64,000 bases of DNA from Corallochytrium limacisporum (lineage: Eukaryota; Opisthokonta): the NCBI GenBank assembly GCA_002811645.1, contig PDIP01000012.1:54452-118451 (forward strand), given 5' to 3'. The notes beneath the pieces are model-generated. The model did no database searches. It saw only the letters and a program-made list of their open reading frames with translations, and had not been told where the DNA came from. Positions 38,050-49,100 of the stretch are shown here, one piece after another. Within the stretch, counting starts at the first letter, position 1. The number at the start of each line of letters is the position of its first letter. Made by a program: the position numbers and the translations under genes.

Positions 38050-38318
38050 AAATGGCGGTTTAGACATGTCTGGAAGCAGGAGCACCTAAACCCCTGACGA
38101 TGCGCTTTCGGTTATGTTCTGAACACGTTGAACTCCTTGACCATAAACCTATATCAGCACAACTGCATTCAATATTTTGGAAGCTGTCTGCGATCAAACT
38201 GTCCATTTACGGTTTTAAGCACCAAGTACCTAAGGATGGGAGGTGCGAACTAGACGGGCCAGAGAAATTTTTATTGATATCATAGCGAACGTTTGATCGA
38301 TCTTAGGATAGTTCAACC

Positions 38319-41303
38319 ATGCCTATGCGACTTGACATTAAACGCGTGCTTTCTTCACGCAGTGACCGTGTCAAGGCAGTGGATTTGCATCCGAAGGAGC
38401 CTTGGTTATTGGTCTCCTTGTACAACGGAAAGATCAACATCTGGAACTATGAGACACAGAACATAATCAAGACTTTTGACAACACGGATTTGCCTGTGAG
38501 ATGTGTCAGATTTATTCACCGGAAAAATTGGGTCGTAGCCGGTGCTGACGATATGATCATTCGGGTAATGAACTACAACACCTTGGACAAGGTGCATCAG
38601 TTCGAGGCCCATAGTGACTACATTCGTAGCCTGGCTCCTCACCCAACCCTTCCGTACCTGTTGAGTAGTTCCGATGACATGACTATCAAATGTTGGGATT
38701 GGGACAATGGTTGGCAGCTTAAGCAGCAATTTGATGGACACACGCACTACGTCATGATGGTGACCTTCAACCCCAAGGACGCAAACCAATTCGCCAGCGC
38801 AAGTTTGGATCGGACCATCAAGGTCTGGACCTTGGGTATGCCGACGGCCAATTTTACTCTTGAGGGACATGATAAAGGAGTTAACTGTGTAGGCTACTAC
38901 CCGAGCGGTGAGAAGCCCCAGATCATTTCTGGCGCTGATGACCGGGCGGTGAAGATTTGGGACTACCAGACTCGCAGCTGTGTGGCAACCCTGGAAGCGC
39001 ACACGCAAAACGTCAGTGCTGTCATGTTCCACCCCGAACTTCCCGTTATTCTGACTGGCAGCGAAGACGGCACGGTGCGCATCTGGAATTCCAAGACATA
39101 CCGCCTGGAGAATACCCTGAATTATGGCCTCGAGCGGGTTTGGAGCATGGTAGGACTGCGAGGCAGTCATGTCGTGGCCATTGGCTACGATGAGGGTGCA
39201 ATCATGATCAAGATGGGTCGGGAAGACCCCGTGCTGAGCATGGATGGCAGCGGAAAGGTCGTCTTTGCCAAGCACAACGAAGTGCAGCAGGCGAACCTCA
39301 AGGCACTCACTGCCGAATCTATGGTAGATGGTGAGCGTCTGCCAATGGCCTTGAAGGACATGGGCAGTGCTGAGATATACCCACAGACCATCAGTCACAA
39401 TCCCAACGGTCGTTTCATCGTCGTCTGCGGTGACGGCGAATATGTCATTTACACTGCCTTGGCGTGGCGCAACAAGAGTTACGGACAGGCGCTAGAGTTT
39501 GTTTGGGCTGTCGATAGTAGTGACTATGCTGTGCGTGAATCCAGCAGCCGTGTCAAGCTCTTCAGTAATTTTAAGGAAAAGCACGTCATCAAGACAGATT
39601 TCAGTGCAGAAGGTATTTTCGGCGGTCAACTACTCGGTGTACGCTCCAGCAACTTTTTGGTCTTCTACGAGTGGGAGAATCTGACGCTTGTGCGTCGCAT
39701 TGATATTGTCGCCAAGAGCGTGATTTGGTCCGAAGATGGCAGCATGATGGCAATCTGCACTGAAAACTCCTTCTTTGTTCTCAAGTACGACAAAGCTGCC
39801 ACTACCCGTGCCATTGCTGCCGGACAGGTGACCGACGAGGGCGTTGAGGAAGCATTCGACGTGGCCGGTGAGGTAAACGAGACTGTGCGTACCGGTTGCT
39901 GGGTCGGTGATTGCTTTATCTACACCAATGCCGCGAACCGCCTTAACTATTATGTGGGTGGTGAGATTGTCACAGTGGCGCACCTTGACCGTCCCATGTA
40001 CATTCTTGGCTATCTGAACCAGTTCAGTCGTGTGTTCCTGGCTGACCGTGACATGAACATTACGACCTATACTGTCGTGCGCGCCGTCCTGGACTATCAG
40101 ACTGCTGTTATGCGAAAGGACTTGGAGGCGGCCGATTCTATCCTGCCTTCTATTCCTGAGGACCAACGCGACCGTGTGGCTTCTTTCCTTGAGAAACAGG
40201 GCTTTAAGGAGCAGGCCCTACTGGTCACCAACGATCCACATCAGCAATTTGAACTGGCCATGAGCCTGAAGAAGACTCAAATGTGCTACGAACTCGCAGA
40301 ACGTCATGATAATGTAGCTTGGTGGCGCCAGTTAGGAGAACTGGCACTTACGCACTGGCAGTTTGGTCTGGCCGAAGAGTGCATGAAGCATGCGAAAGAC
40401 TACTCTGGTCTGCTCATGCTCTACTCCAGTGCAGGAAACAAAAACGGTCTCTTGCAGCTCGCCAATGTAGCTCGCTCCCGTGGCCAGCTCAACATTGCAT
40501 TCACTTGCTACTTCCAGACCGGGGCTTTGCTCGACTGTCATGCCATGCTCATGGAGAAACAACGGTTTGCGGAGGCGGCTTTCTTTGCGCGTACCTATCT
40601 CCCGTCCAAGGTTAATGATACTACCGAGGCCTGGAAAGAGAGTCTGCGAGCCAAGGGCTGGCACAAGGCCGCAGATGCTATTGCCAGCCCGGCGGAGTAT
40701 GGCAATCTGTTCCCGGAGATTGAGGATGCCGGAAAAGCCGAATTCTTGTTGGCTTCCTATCTGTCCCAAGACAATCCAGCGCAGAGCTATCCCCAGCACA
40801 AGGAGGATATCCACCGCGACCTACTAACGGAGGCGAAGTCTGCCGATCCCTCCCGACTGCAGGGATCCATGCCTGCGCCCTCAGGAGGCGCTGCCCAAGA
40901 GGCTGTACCAGGGGAAGGCCTTACTAATGGTGTAATGCAGGACTTGAGTGCGCCGACCCCCCCAGAGCACACCATCAACAAGCCCACCCCAACACTTCCT
41001 CCACCTAAGATGGAGCCCAGGGAGGAACCTGCAGCGTTGGAGGAGCCCCTCATTGACACAGGAGGTGAATTTGACGCCGTGCCCGATGCTACTGCTCAAC
41101 CGCCTGCCCCGACGGAACAGCCCCGAGCCGTACCCCAAGCGGCTCCAGCAGAAGCTCCTGCTCCCGCTGCGGCCCAGAACACATTGATTGACTTTGACGA
41201 TGACGATTTGGATCTTGATGCGGAAGAATTCAACGTCGAGGGTGAAGATTTCAATGCTGATGCACTGGGAGACGACGAGGATGACCTTTTGAAGGAATGG
41301 TAG
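38319..41303 (+). CDS. COPB2: Coatomer subunit beta' (COPI)
   Basis: This 994-residue protein is beta'-COP of the COPI coat that returns cargo from Golgi to ER. Residues 1-300 form the first WD40 propeller, which recognises dilysine signals, starting LDIKRVLSSRSDRVKAVDLHP and KINIWNYET, with repeated GHDKGVNCVGYY- and FASASLDRTIKVW-type strands. A second propeller and the coatomer WD-associated alpha-solenoid fill residues ~320-790. The final ~150 residues are Pro-rich, then strongly acidic, ending DDEDDLLKEW. Mammalian beta'-COP is 906 residues; the excess is in the tail. The gene is a single exon. AATAAA lies five bases after the stop (41308-41313). It converges on COA4, with an unusually long gap for a convergent pair here (616 bp). 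Confidence 0.96.
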   Translation: MPMRLDIKRVLSSRSDRVKAVDLHPKEPWLLVSLYNGKINIWNYETQNIIKTFDNTDLPVRCVRFIHRKNWVVAGADDMIIRVMNYNTLDKVHQFEAHSDYIRSLAPHPTLPYLLSSSDDMTIKCWDWDNGWQLKQQFDGHTHYVMMVTFNPKDANQFASASLDRTIKVWTLGMPTANFTLEGHDKGVNCVGYYPSGEKPQIISGADDRAVKIWDYQTRSCVATLEAHTQNVSAVMFHPELPVILTGSEDGTVRIWNSKTYRLENTLNYGLERVWSMVGLRGSHVVAIGYDEGAIMIKMGREDPVLSMDGSGKVVFAKHNEVQQANLKALTAESMVDGERLPMALKDMGSAEIYPQTISHNPNGRFIVVCGDGEYVIYTALAWRNKSYGQALEFVWAVDSSDYAVRESSSRVKLFSNFKEKHVIKTDFSAEGIFGGQLLGVRSSNFLVFYEWENLTLVRRIDIVAKSVIWSEDGSMMAICTENSFFVLKYDKAATTRAIAAGQVTDEGVEEAFDVAGEVNETVRTGCWVGDCFIYTNAANRLNYYVGGEIVTVAHLDRPMYILGYLNQFSRVFLADRDMNITTYTVVRAVLDYQTAVMRKDLEAADSILPSIPEDQRDRVASFLEKQGFKEQALLVTNDPHQQFELAMSLKKTQMCYELAERHDNVAWWRQLGELALTHWQFGLAEECMKHAKDYSGLLMLYSSAGNKNGLLQLANVARSRGQLNIAFTCYFQTGALLDCHAMLMEKQRFAEAAFFARTYLPSKVNDTTEAWKESLRAKGWHKAADAIASPAEYGNLFPEIEDAGKAEFLLASYLSQDNPAQSYPQHKEDIHRDLLTEAKSADPSRLQGSMPAPSGGAAQEAVPGEGLTNGVMQDLSAPTPPEHTINKPTPTLPPPKMEPREEPAALEEPLIDTGGEFDAVPDATAQPPAPTEQPRAVPQAAPAEAPAPAAAQNTLIDFDDDDLDLDAEEFNVEGEDFNADALGDDEDDLLKEW

Positions 41304-41919
41304 GTTGAATAAAAGTAAAAACAACATCATTTGGCCAAGAGAATATATTGAAGAACGTTTTAACACAAGATGAAACGTCCCCTGAAGGACATACTTTTCA
41401 GCAGTTGTACAATAATGTGTCCAGTTTACTTGATGCCAACAGCGCTGTTGGTAGTGTGATTGTAGCACCAGTAGGAACTTACTGTAGTACACTGATACTT
41501 TCTTTCTTGTTTTGTCACACTGTCAAGAGTATTGGAATCTTCAATTTAGCAACCATCCAGGCGATTCAATTCGCAATCTTCTCATAAAGTGAATTGAATT
41601 TACAGAATTGATCGAAATGTAATGCACACACGTATTGTGAATTACCTCGACTCCATTTTGATGAGGAGCTTCTTGTCATGTGAATTGAATGCTATCGAAA
41701 GAGACGTGAAACAACATGATACGATTTGAGCTTCGTTGTTTATTCAGCCAATGTTTTCTGTCTTTGTCAATCGCTCGACTACTCCTTCTTTAGATTGAGT
41801 CCTCAATGGCCGATTTAGGAGAACAACTTCTTTATTCAAGGACAATGCTACATTGAATTCAGCTTAATAAGATTTTTCCCTACCGACTGTGAATTATCCA
41901 TTACTACGTGTTTGGTTAC
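41304..41919. other. AT-rich convergent spacer COPB2-COA4
   Basis: These 616 bp are distinctly AT-rich compared with the genes and contain no supported gene. The 11-bp word GTGAATTGAAT occurs at 41589-41599 and 41680-41690, and related AATTGAAT/ATTCAATT words recur. Frames of up to 79 codons (41348-41587) look like chance. A small non-coding RNA is possible but I cannot name one. Confidence 0.4.
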
Positions 41920-42111
41920 CTATTTATTTGCTTTTCGCGCATTGTTTCGCTCCACGCACTCCCTGAATTCTTTAACCTCGTCCTGGCACTGCCGCCAGTC
42001 CTTGTGCTTAAAGTAACAGTCCATGACCTTGTCATTCTCCTTGGCACATCCCGACTTCTTGATTGCTTCCTCAAAAGGGTCTAAATCATCATCTGCAACT
42101 TTTTCACGCAT
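41920..42111 (-). CDS. COA4: COA4/CMC-type twin Cx9C protein
   Basis: This 63-residue protein carries a perfect twin Cx9C motif: Cys, nine residues, Cys in CAKENDKVMDC, then again in CQDEVKEFREC, separated by YFKHKDWRQ. It belongs to the CHCH proteins oxidised by Mia40 in the mitochondrial intermembrane space. The order DPFEEAIKKSGC ahead of the first motif and the HKDWRQCQ segment fit COA4 (CHCHD8, Cmc3), a factor for cytochrome c oxidase assembly. Human COA4 has 87 residues, so this one is compact. It faces away from the PX-like gene across a 2.3-kb repeat-rich island and converges on COPB2. Confidence 0.88.
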   Translation of the reverse strand: MREKVADDDLDPFEEAIKKSGCAKENDKVMDCYFKHKDWRQCQDEVKEFRECVERNNARKANK

Positions 42112-42437
42112 CTTTCCCGTTCCAAATTATCACCTGCAGTCCCCCGCTTCAACAGTACAGTAGTTGTCGTGATCTGTTAGGACCTCACTCGTTCAGTGCG
42201 ATCTCACAGATAGTGAAATATCAACAGATATCATTTTCTGGATATTGACTATTATTACATACCATCATAGTTGTCATAGTTTTGTTGCAGTGTATATGTC
42301 ATCCATCAACTGAAGGAATCATGTGCCTCCATGGCCCATTTTCAAAACACTGTGGCACCAAAGGCCAAGCGTCACCACGGAGCCGCCGGCGTTCACGCTT
42401 CGCCTGCTGCTGTCCCGCTGGAGCCCCCTCCTCCCCG

Positions 42438-42455
42438 CCCCCCCGGGGGGGGGGG
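42438..42455. repeat. C7G11 mirror homopolymer tract
   Basis: Seven C residues are followed directly by eleven G residues in the COA4 upstream region. The halves are self-complementary and the G run can enter a quadruplex. The same layout (C7G14) occurs at 59240-59260, upstream of the golgin gene. Confidence 0.85.
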
Positions 42456-43039
42456 CCGGGTTTTGTTGAGTTTGTGTAAAGTCTGTGTGGCCTATTGGGC
42501 AAAGGCCCGCCCTTAATGTTTGCCAGAGGTCAACGGAAAAAGCAGGTGTCGAGCAGAGGAGGCTGGGTGAGGTGTGAGCGATACTTTGCTTTGAATTTGC
42601 CCTTGTTCCCGCAAGACAGCGGTCGGGTACAGCCGATCCGGGTGTTTAGAGTGCTGCTTGAGTGCGCGTGCGAGTAGCACATCATACACGGGCGTGTCTG
42701 CATCTATGTCTGTGCGCTACCGATTGCTCTGCCCCTCAGGTTGTAATCGACTCCATGTTCACTCCGTCGACTAGCCCCGTTTTCTGCTCTCCAGCAGAGG
42801 ACCGCCCAGAGCCTAGAGCTGAGATAGGTTGCTTTCGGGTGGATCGGAGTAGCGGAAGCGGAGAAATAATCCCTTGAGCACCCTACCCTAAATCTTCTTC
42901 AACGGGGGGATCCCTTCACTTCTCTTCACTTCCGTTCACTTCCTTCTCTTCTCTCGGGAATGCGCACCTCCGGAAGTGGGAGTCTGTCGCAGTGACAGAG
43001 ACCGTCGCGGCCCGGGTCGCTAGCCCAGCGACTCGGCAT

Positions 43040-43063
43040 ACACACACACACACACACACACAC
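43040..43063. repeat. (AC)12 microsatellite
   Basis: A perfect alternating AC run of 24 bp. Together with (CA)11 at 43870-43891 it marks this island as non-coding and potentially length-variable. Confidence 0.95.
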
Positions 43064-43851
43064 CACAACGCCCGTGAAGACAGCAGCTGAAAACCGTCTC
43101 AAAGATCCATAAGCGATAGTGATATGCGCGCGCACAGCAGTGATCCCAAACCCTTCAGTATTGGATGAGTAAAAATATGCAAATGTCTTGCAACGGAAAG
43201 TAGATCCTCGCCCGGGAATCGGTTGCCGCAAGCAAATGTGTGTTTATGTGCAGATTTCGTCCACGGCCACAGACCCTTTTTTTTTCTTTTTTTTTTTCCA
43301 GTTTCGATTTGGGCCAGACAGCCGGGGCCTGTGAGAGAGAGAGTGCGACGGGGCGGTGGGATGGGCTGTTAACGTAGTGGTAGCAGTGCGTGTTTCAGTG
43401 CACTATGGCATGACACCGGAAAAAACTGGGAGGCGGGTGTGACCCCCCCCCCCCGTGTCATTTGTCCCAAGACAAACAGAGGGACCAGCAAGTTTCGTGT
43501 GTTCCCGCAGCAGCAGTCAGCAGCGGCAGCCAGTAGCAGCGGCACCTATCCGTTCCGACCCTCTCCTTTTCTGGAGGTGTTGCGGTGGGGAAGGCAGGGG
43601 AAGAGCTGGGGTTTTAGTGCAACCTCCTGCCCTTTTCATTCCCTGGCACTCCATTCATATTCTTTTGCTTACAGTACGCGATGCGGGTGGTGTTGTTGGT
43701 GGTGGTGGTTGAAATCTTTGTGTGTCCCGAGATGGTGAGTTTCCGTTCACCCCGCACATCTCGAGATCGTGCGTGTCTCGCTTCTCGTCACTTTAGGCTT
43801 TCCTTTTTCTTTTGTGGCTTCAGTCTGCGCGTGTCTCTCTCTGTTCGTGTA

Positions 43852-43911
43852 CTCTCTCTCTCTCTGTGTCACACACACACACACACACACAGTCTCTCTC
43901 CCTCTCTCTCT
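43852..43911. repeat. CT/CA/CT compound microsatellite
   Basis: (CT)7 at 43852-43865, a TGTGT-type junction, (CA)11 at 43870-43891, and further CT repeats to about 43911. This compound dinucleotide tract lies about 0.5 kb before the PX-like gene. Confidence 0.9.
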
Positions 43912-44446
43912 CCACCCCAACCTTCTCCTTTTCAACCCTTTCGTCAAAGCGTACGAAGGCCGGATCTGGCAGGACGAAAGGGAAGCAGGGAAAGGGGGGG
44001 TGTCAGTAGATGATCCTTACACCCCCCCCCCACTCCCTTCCGTCCCTCACTTGCCCTGTTCTTCCTTGCCTCTCTCCTTCCTCTTTCATTTTCCTCTTCA
44101 ATTCCTCGCATCAGTGAGGAGGGCCCGCAAGGGACGGGGAGTCGCAAGGTCGCGCCAGGAAAGAGTCTTGGGCACGGAGCGGCACGCACCGAGCCAGAGT
44201 AAATGCTGGTACAAAGGAAGTTTCTGCGAGTTGCAAATCAGGTGCTCCAATGTATCAGAGGATAGGCAATCTATACTAGTAATTTGACGGTGATATCAAG
44301 GTGAAAGATCTGTGTCTCTGGTCCATGAACCATGTGACTTTGTGTGAGAGAGCAACGCAAGGAGTGAATGAAGTCATTGAGAAATAAACCACAGGCAATG
44401 ATTCCGTTCTGAAGGGGTCGAATCACTTACTTTATGTTTAGAGAAA

Positions 44447-46075
44447 ATGGACGCCAAAAGTCTGTTTGACAGTGCCAATGCACTGACACTGTCTATCCTG
44501 GAATCGCTGCCGCACACACCTCAGCGCAAGAAGCCGCACGGGCACACAACTGGGTTTGAAAGACCCAGTTCGCAGGCAGCAAATGCTTTGCAAAAACAAA
44601 ACAGCACAAGGGGTGCCAAGGGTAAAGAAACAAATGGAACATTAATTCCTGAAGCAGACCGACACCATGAGTTTACCCTCTGTTTCATGGAGGACGATAT
44701 TATCTACGACGACTGGCCACATATGTGGTGGGATGCCACACCAAAGTATGATATAATCTATGACCTCGAAATCATCTACAAGAAGCGGCCGAAAGAGAAC
44801 TCACAGATGCTGGGCAGGGGCCGTTTCAGGGTACGTCACGCTTGGCGCACCTTCCTAAAGGTCTATGAAAAGGTCTTGCTCGAGGACACTGTGGGAATCC
44901 ACTTATTCCCCGGGGGTGCCCCGGCACGTACGGCTGCTAGTCGTACCACCCCCACTCAACATAAACAACGGCGGGCGTACATCGTTTCGTTCTTGAACTA
45001 CGTGTGCCGCCAGCAGCCGCATCTGCTGCGGGTCAAGGCATTGCAAAAATTTTTGTCGCTGAAGGCCAACCTGGAGGCAATATACGAGGATTGGCAGGTC
45101 AACGAGATGGAGAATTTGACTGAGCAATACGAGGAAGCCACATTGCGAGCTGCATCAGTCGGTGCACACAGCCCGGACTTTCTCCCTACGTTCGTCAAGA
45201 TGGAAATGGCCGATTTCGATATTGGTCCCCCGAGCATACCTACGAGTTCAAACGGACCGACACCACGCCAGATTGTAGTAACCTCCGACGGAGATTTGGT
45301 TGCCCCGTCCGAGGAGTGGGACATCCACGAGGCGGTAAGTGCGAATGCTACGGGCGGACCGACTGGGAGCAACCCAGAGACAGAGACGGTCTGGCGAAGC
45401 GATTTGTCGACCGTGGGCAGTAGAACAGTTGTGAGCGGCGACGACGGAGGAACTCTGGCTGCCCCAAGTGGGCGCAGCATATTTTGCGATCCAACACCAG
45501 GATCGGGAGCATCGACAGTAGTGGCAGGTAGCCATGACGATGATGCACTCCCTCGCGCAACTAGCGGCCCAATCCGCCAACGTCCCGTGTCACCGGTAGA
45601 CCAAGGGCCTCGTCTGTCTTTGCAGCAATCACCGTTGTTTGGCAGTGTCATGGCCTCGGCAGCGGCCAATCCATCACCGGAATTTGCCCTGGGCAGCAGT
45701 GAGCGGTTAGCCCGCATGGATCAGGCCTTCCGCTCCAAGGTTCTTGCGCAGCAGTTGCACTCGCTCTATCTGGAGCGTCCACCCCTGCCGCCTGGCCACC
45801 AGCGCAGCTGGACGGTGGCCCAGTCGATTGACTTTGGCGGGGAGACGTACCCAGCAACCCTTGGTCATCTGAAGGATGAGGACCTACAGCGCCTGCTGAC
45901 CAGATTGCTTGAAAATTTGCTGGATTTGCCGGAGGGTGGTGCACAATCGGAAATGAGCATCCCGATGGATTCCTGGGACTGGGAGATGCGTAGTCGGCCG
46001 AAGTACTTGAAAAGTCTTTGGAGCACCGTGCAGGATGCCTACAATGCCCGCCTCTGTGAAGAGGAACAGGCTTAA
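44447..46075 (+). CDS. Probable PX-domain protein, otherwise unrecognised
   Basis: This 542-residue protein probably contains a phox-homology (phosphoinositide-binding) domain at residues ~80-210, but I cannot name it. The support is the order of elements. A strand pair (YDIIYDLEIIYKKRP) is followed by a basic segment and helix with an Arg and aromatic residues (FRVRHAWRTFLKVYEKVL), then a HLFPGG turn. A helix of the pattern RRAYIVSFLNYV ends with a Leu-Leu-rich stretch and KALQKFLSL, as in the C-terminal half of PX domains. The insert between turn and helix is Thr/Ala-rich. Residues ~260-420 are disordered Ser/Thr/Gly sequence, and the last 110 residues are helical and Trp-rich. Its stop faces RAB3GAP1 at 94 bp. 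Domain call is inference; the gene is real by codon content and length. Confidence 0.6.
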   Translation: MDAKSLFDSANALTLSILESLPHTPQRKKPHGHTTGFERPSSQAANALQKQNSTRGAKGKETNGTLIPEADRHHEFTLCFMEDDIIYDDWPHMWWDATPKYDIIYDLEIIYKKRPKENSQMLGRGRFRVRHAWRTFLKVYEKVLLEDTVGIHLFPGGAPARTAASRTTPTQHKQRRAYIVSFLNYVCRQQPHLLRVKALQKFLSLKANLEAIYEDWQVNEMENLTEQYEEATLRAASVGAHSPDFLPTFVKMEMADFDIGPPSIPTSSNGPTPRQIVVTSDGDLVAPSEEWDIHEAVSANATGGPTGSNPETETVWRSDLSTVGSRTVVSGDDGGTLAAPSGRSIFCDPTPGSGASTVVAGSHDDDALPRATSGPIRQRPVSPVDQGPRLSLQQSPLFGSVMASAAANPSPEFALGSSERLARMDQAFRSKVLAQQLHSLYLERPPLPPGHQRSWTVAQSIDFGGETYPATLGHLKDEDLQRLLTRLLENLLDLPEGGAQSEMSIPMDSWDWEMRSRPKYLKSLWSTVQDAYNARLCEEEQA

Positions 46076-46169
46076 TATAGAGTAACATACAGTTTATCAG
46101 ATATCCCGCGCTATATTCCATTAAAAATCTCAAGAATCTTTTTATTCCATTCGAAGTACCTCTTTTCAG

Positions 46170-49100
46170 TCATCGATTAATGCTGGTGACTGTGTCCTCC
46201 GTCAGAGCAGTGGATATGCGGAACCCGTCTCGCACGCTCCAGGATGTCAGCACGCGGTGTGCTGCCTGGTCCCCCCGAAGGATCGGATGCGGTCGTTTGC
46301 CAACACAGAGAGCCTCCCAGCCCTGTGCGGCCGGGTCGGGCAAGCCGCCGAAACCACCACTGCCACTCGTGCCTGCGCCGCCAGCGCCAAACTGAGGAAA
46401 GCCAAGGATGCGCAGAAACTGGGGTAGGTCCTCAGCAGCGACTGGTATGTCCGCTCCCTGCTGTCCCTCCGCAACACCGGCGGTGAGACTATGGCTGACC
46501 TTAGCAACCAAAGGCTGGAGTAGCTGCGATTGCGGCCCTAGGCGCATGGCAAGGGACCGCCAGACACTGCACAGCATCTCCGCATGGTGCAGGGCTCGCA
46601 GGGACTCGCTCATGGCCTGCTCACCAACGCTGGAGACATAGTTCGCGGCATCGACCGAGGTGCCCATGGTTCCAAGGACATCGTTGCAGTCATGTTCTAT
46701 GGCCTGCTTCAGGGTGGACAGGCTCTCCTTCAAAGTGCCTGGACTGCCGTGGTCTACAACGAAGTCCTGCAGAGACTTGTAGGCCGTCTGGAGGACTCCG
46801 CCCATCAGTTCAGTGACGAGCAGATCAGTGGTGATCTCGTCGAACCAGTGCAAGACCCGCTCGGCCTCCAAGGTAGGGTTGAAGAGCAAGCGCTGTTTAG
46901 CAATAGGAACCGGCCGGGCCAGTCCCCAGATTTCATGCCAGAGATTCTCCGGATCGCGCATGCGCTCAGATAGTTCAAATTTTGGCTCATCTTCGCCGGT
47001 GCCTGTTAGTTCCTTGCAATCCCGAGGCGAGTGCCAGCGAACAAAATCTATAAATATACCCTTCGGATTGGCTGCCTTAAACGCTTCCATATCACTGAGC
47101 AAACCCGCACTCTGCAGGCGCGCTCGGACACGCTGTGCCTCCAGACCAGTACCCAACTGGGCCAGGGAGGTATTTATCTCATGTAGTCGATCCTCGGTGA
47201 AAGGTGCCGGTTCCTGAGTGTACGGGATGTTCAGAGCAATGTCCGGGTGCTGGACGAGCTTGAGAGTGGCATGCGCATGTTTAACACCGTGAGGAGTCGC
47301 ATCCTCAGCAAAGGAAGCCGCCTCAAGGGTAGCGAATGACTTGGGACTACTCGGTGTCTCGGCTGTTGCTGTGATTGCTGCCACATCATCATCATCGTCG
47401 TCTTCGTCTTCTGCGGCTTCTTCAAAGACTGCCTCGTCCACATCGTAGAATTCATCCTCGTCATCAGACTGCGGTTGGTCGTCTCCACTGCTGCCTTGTC
47501 CTGCCTCACCTGTACCTTCCTTGCCTTTAGCACTGTCAGCAATTTCATCAGCATCCTTCTCGTCGCTGCCATCGTCAGGCAATTTTATGTCCTCGTCTGC
47601 ATCATCCCAGCCCTCTGCACTCTCACCCCATGCAGCGTTCCAGTCACCTGACGATGCCTTTTCCGTTCTCGTATTGACCGCTTCCGGGTGCTTACCCACA
47701 GACCCCTTGCCACTATGGGCCAAGCTGCGCTGAGCCTTCTCTCTTTCACGGTCCACTTTGCGCTTGATACAGCACTGAATCATTTGCAATTTCTGTGTAA
47801 CAAGGGAGGCACTAAGATCGGGCCTACCTTTAGAGAATGCAGCTGCGGGGATGTCCTTTTTCTGTGACGAATCAGTAGTGCTCTCTTCGGTCGCCTGCTG
47901 CAATTGAACATTGCGTAGTTCCTGGCCACTCTCCCACGCATTCCGCAGTCTGTTGCGGAACTGCAGCCAAAACAGAGATGCACCGCGCAAACCGCCTCGG
48001 AAGACAAGCAACACTGCCAACACCGATGCCAGGCGGTGGCCCATTGAATCGAAGGGCGTGGACTTGAGTAGCAGAGGTAAGCCGTCGATTGTACCGTGAG
48101 CACCCTCGGCACTTGCACTGAAAACAATATCCAACAAATGATCCATTTCTCTCTTGTTCGGTGGGGGCGTCTCCAGAGCCGCTTGCAGCGATGTCAAGGT
48201 CTTATCGAAGGTCTTGCCCACTACCAGTCCTGCCCTCTTTACCGTCGATGCAAGGATTTCTCCTCCAACGACATTGCGCGTTACTGCTTGACTGCGTGAT
48301 GTGAGCGCTCCGAGTGCTTCCTTGGCGTCCCGGGGCCCGGCTCCGGGACCTCCACCCAGTCCTCCTCCTCCGCCCAACAGCGGACTACTACTACTGCTAC
48401 TGCCTCGCCCTGGTCCAGTTCCCGCAGCCACTCCTCCTCCAAAGAGCACGTCACCGCCGCCCAAACGATCTACAAAGCTCGCCAGTTGCTTAGTAGTCTG
48501 TGCACTGTGCACAAATTTGCGCACGAGGGCCTCTAGCACACCAGTGGCACCACCATTGCGGTGGTCGTCAACAAGGCACAGACCAGCCTGAACCAGTGCT
48601 GCCTTCGACGGCACGGTCTCATTACCACCAGTGAACTTCACAGCGGGCATGGGTCCCCAGCCCAAAGATCCGTGCAGGCTCTGCACTGGCTCCGATGACA
48701 GTCCGAGATTGAAGCTGCCCGGGTGCAACTTGCGCAGATCACTGTACGAGTCGTGGCTGACACCCCCCTCGCCACCAGCAGCCGGTCGCAGAGTCACTGC
48801 CACGGAATCATTGGTGCAATCATGTCTATAATGCCTCCGTACATGGACTGTAAGATCCGCCAGTGGCGCCAAGTTAGGGTCTGTGTTTGATGAGAAGGTA
48901 GCGGCACGGCGGCGCAGGTGGTCTTCCAACAGGTCCACACCTGCGCGCTCATGCACGAATTCGGGCACCATTGGGCTCGGTTTGATGGACCGCAGCCACA
49001 TGATGCGGGTGTCATTTCGTGCACATCCCATGTAGAACCGACGATGTTTGGCCTCATACTGCACGAAAGCCCCGATTGGTGACTTACTTTCTATGGCAAG

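Larger units (their letters stand above)
37256..38318. other. Tandem spacer PHB2-COPB2 with clustered hairpins
   Basis: This 1.06-kb spacer lies between two genes on the same strand. It has no supported coding frame. It contains four short perfect inverted repeats within 120 bp (37477-37596) and a fifth strong hairpin at 38032-38049. A direct repeat AGTGATTCAC occurs at 37553 and 37619, and the word GGTGCCC occurs three times (near 37694, 37728 and 38043). Confidence 0.6.
42112..44446. other. Gene-free island with simple repeats and G/C tracts
   Basis: The largest gene-free stretch in the window (2.3 kb) lies between divergent COA4 and the PX-like gene. It holds C7G11 (42438-42455), (AC)12 (43040-43063), a T tract (about 43277-43298), C12 (43443-43454), (CT)n (43852-43865), (CA)11 (43870-43891), more CT (about 43893-43911), and G7 and C10 runs (43994-44000, 44022-44031). 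Open frames over 100 codons here are translated low-complexity sequence. I found no tRNA or snRNA match that I trust. Confidence 0.6.

Noticed and set aside
43368..43425. A tRNA-like string (AGTGGTAGCA with a nearby stem)
   Set aside because: No acceptor stem or T arm can be paired, even allowing an intron like that in tRNA-Ser.
43769..44287. A 172-codon open frame in the simple-repeat island
   Set aside because: It translates CT/CA repeats and C tracts, with frames open on several strands at once; no domain or plausible start.
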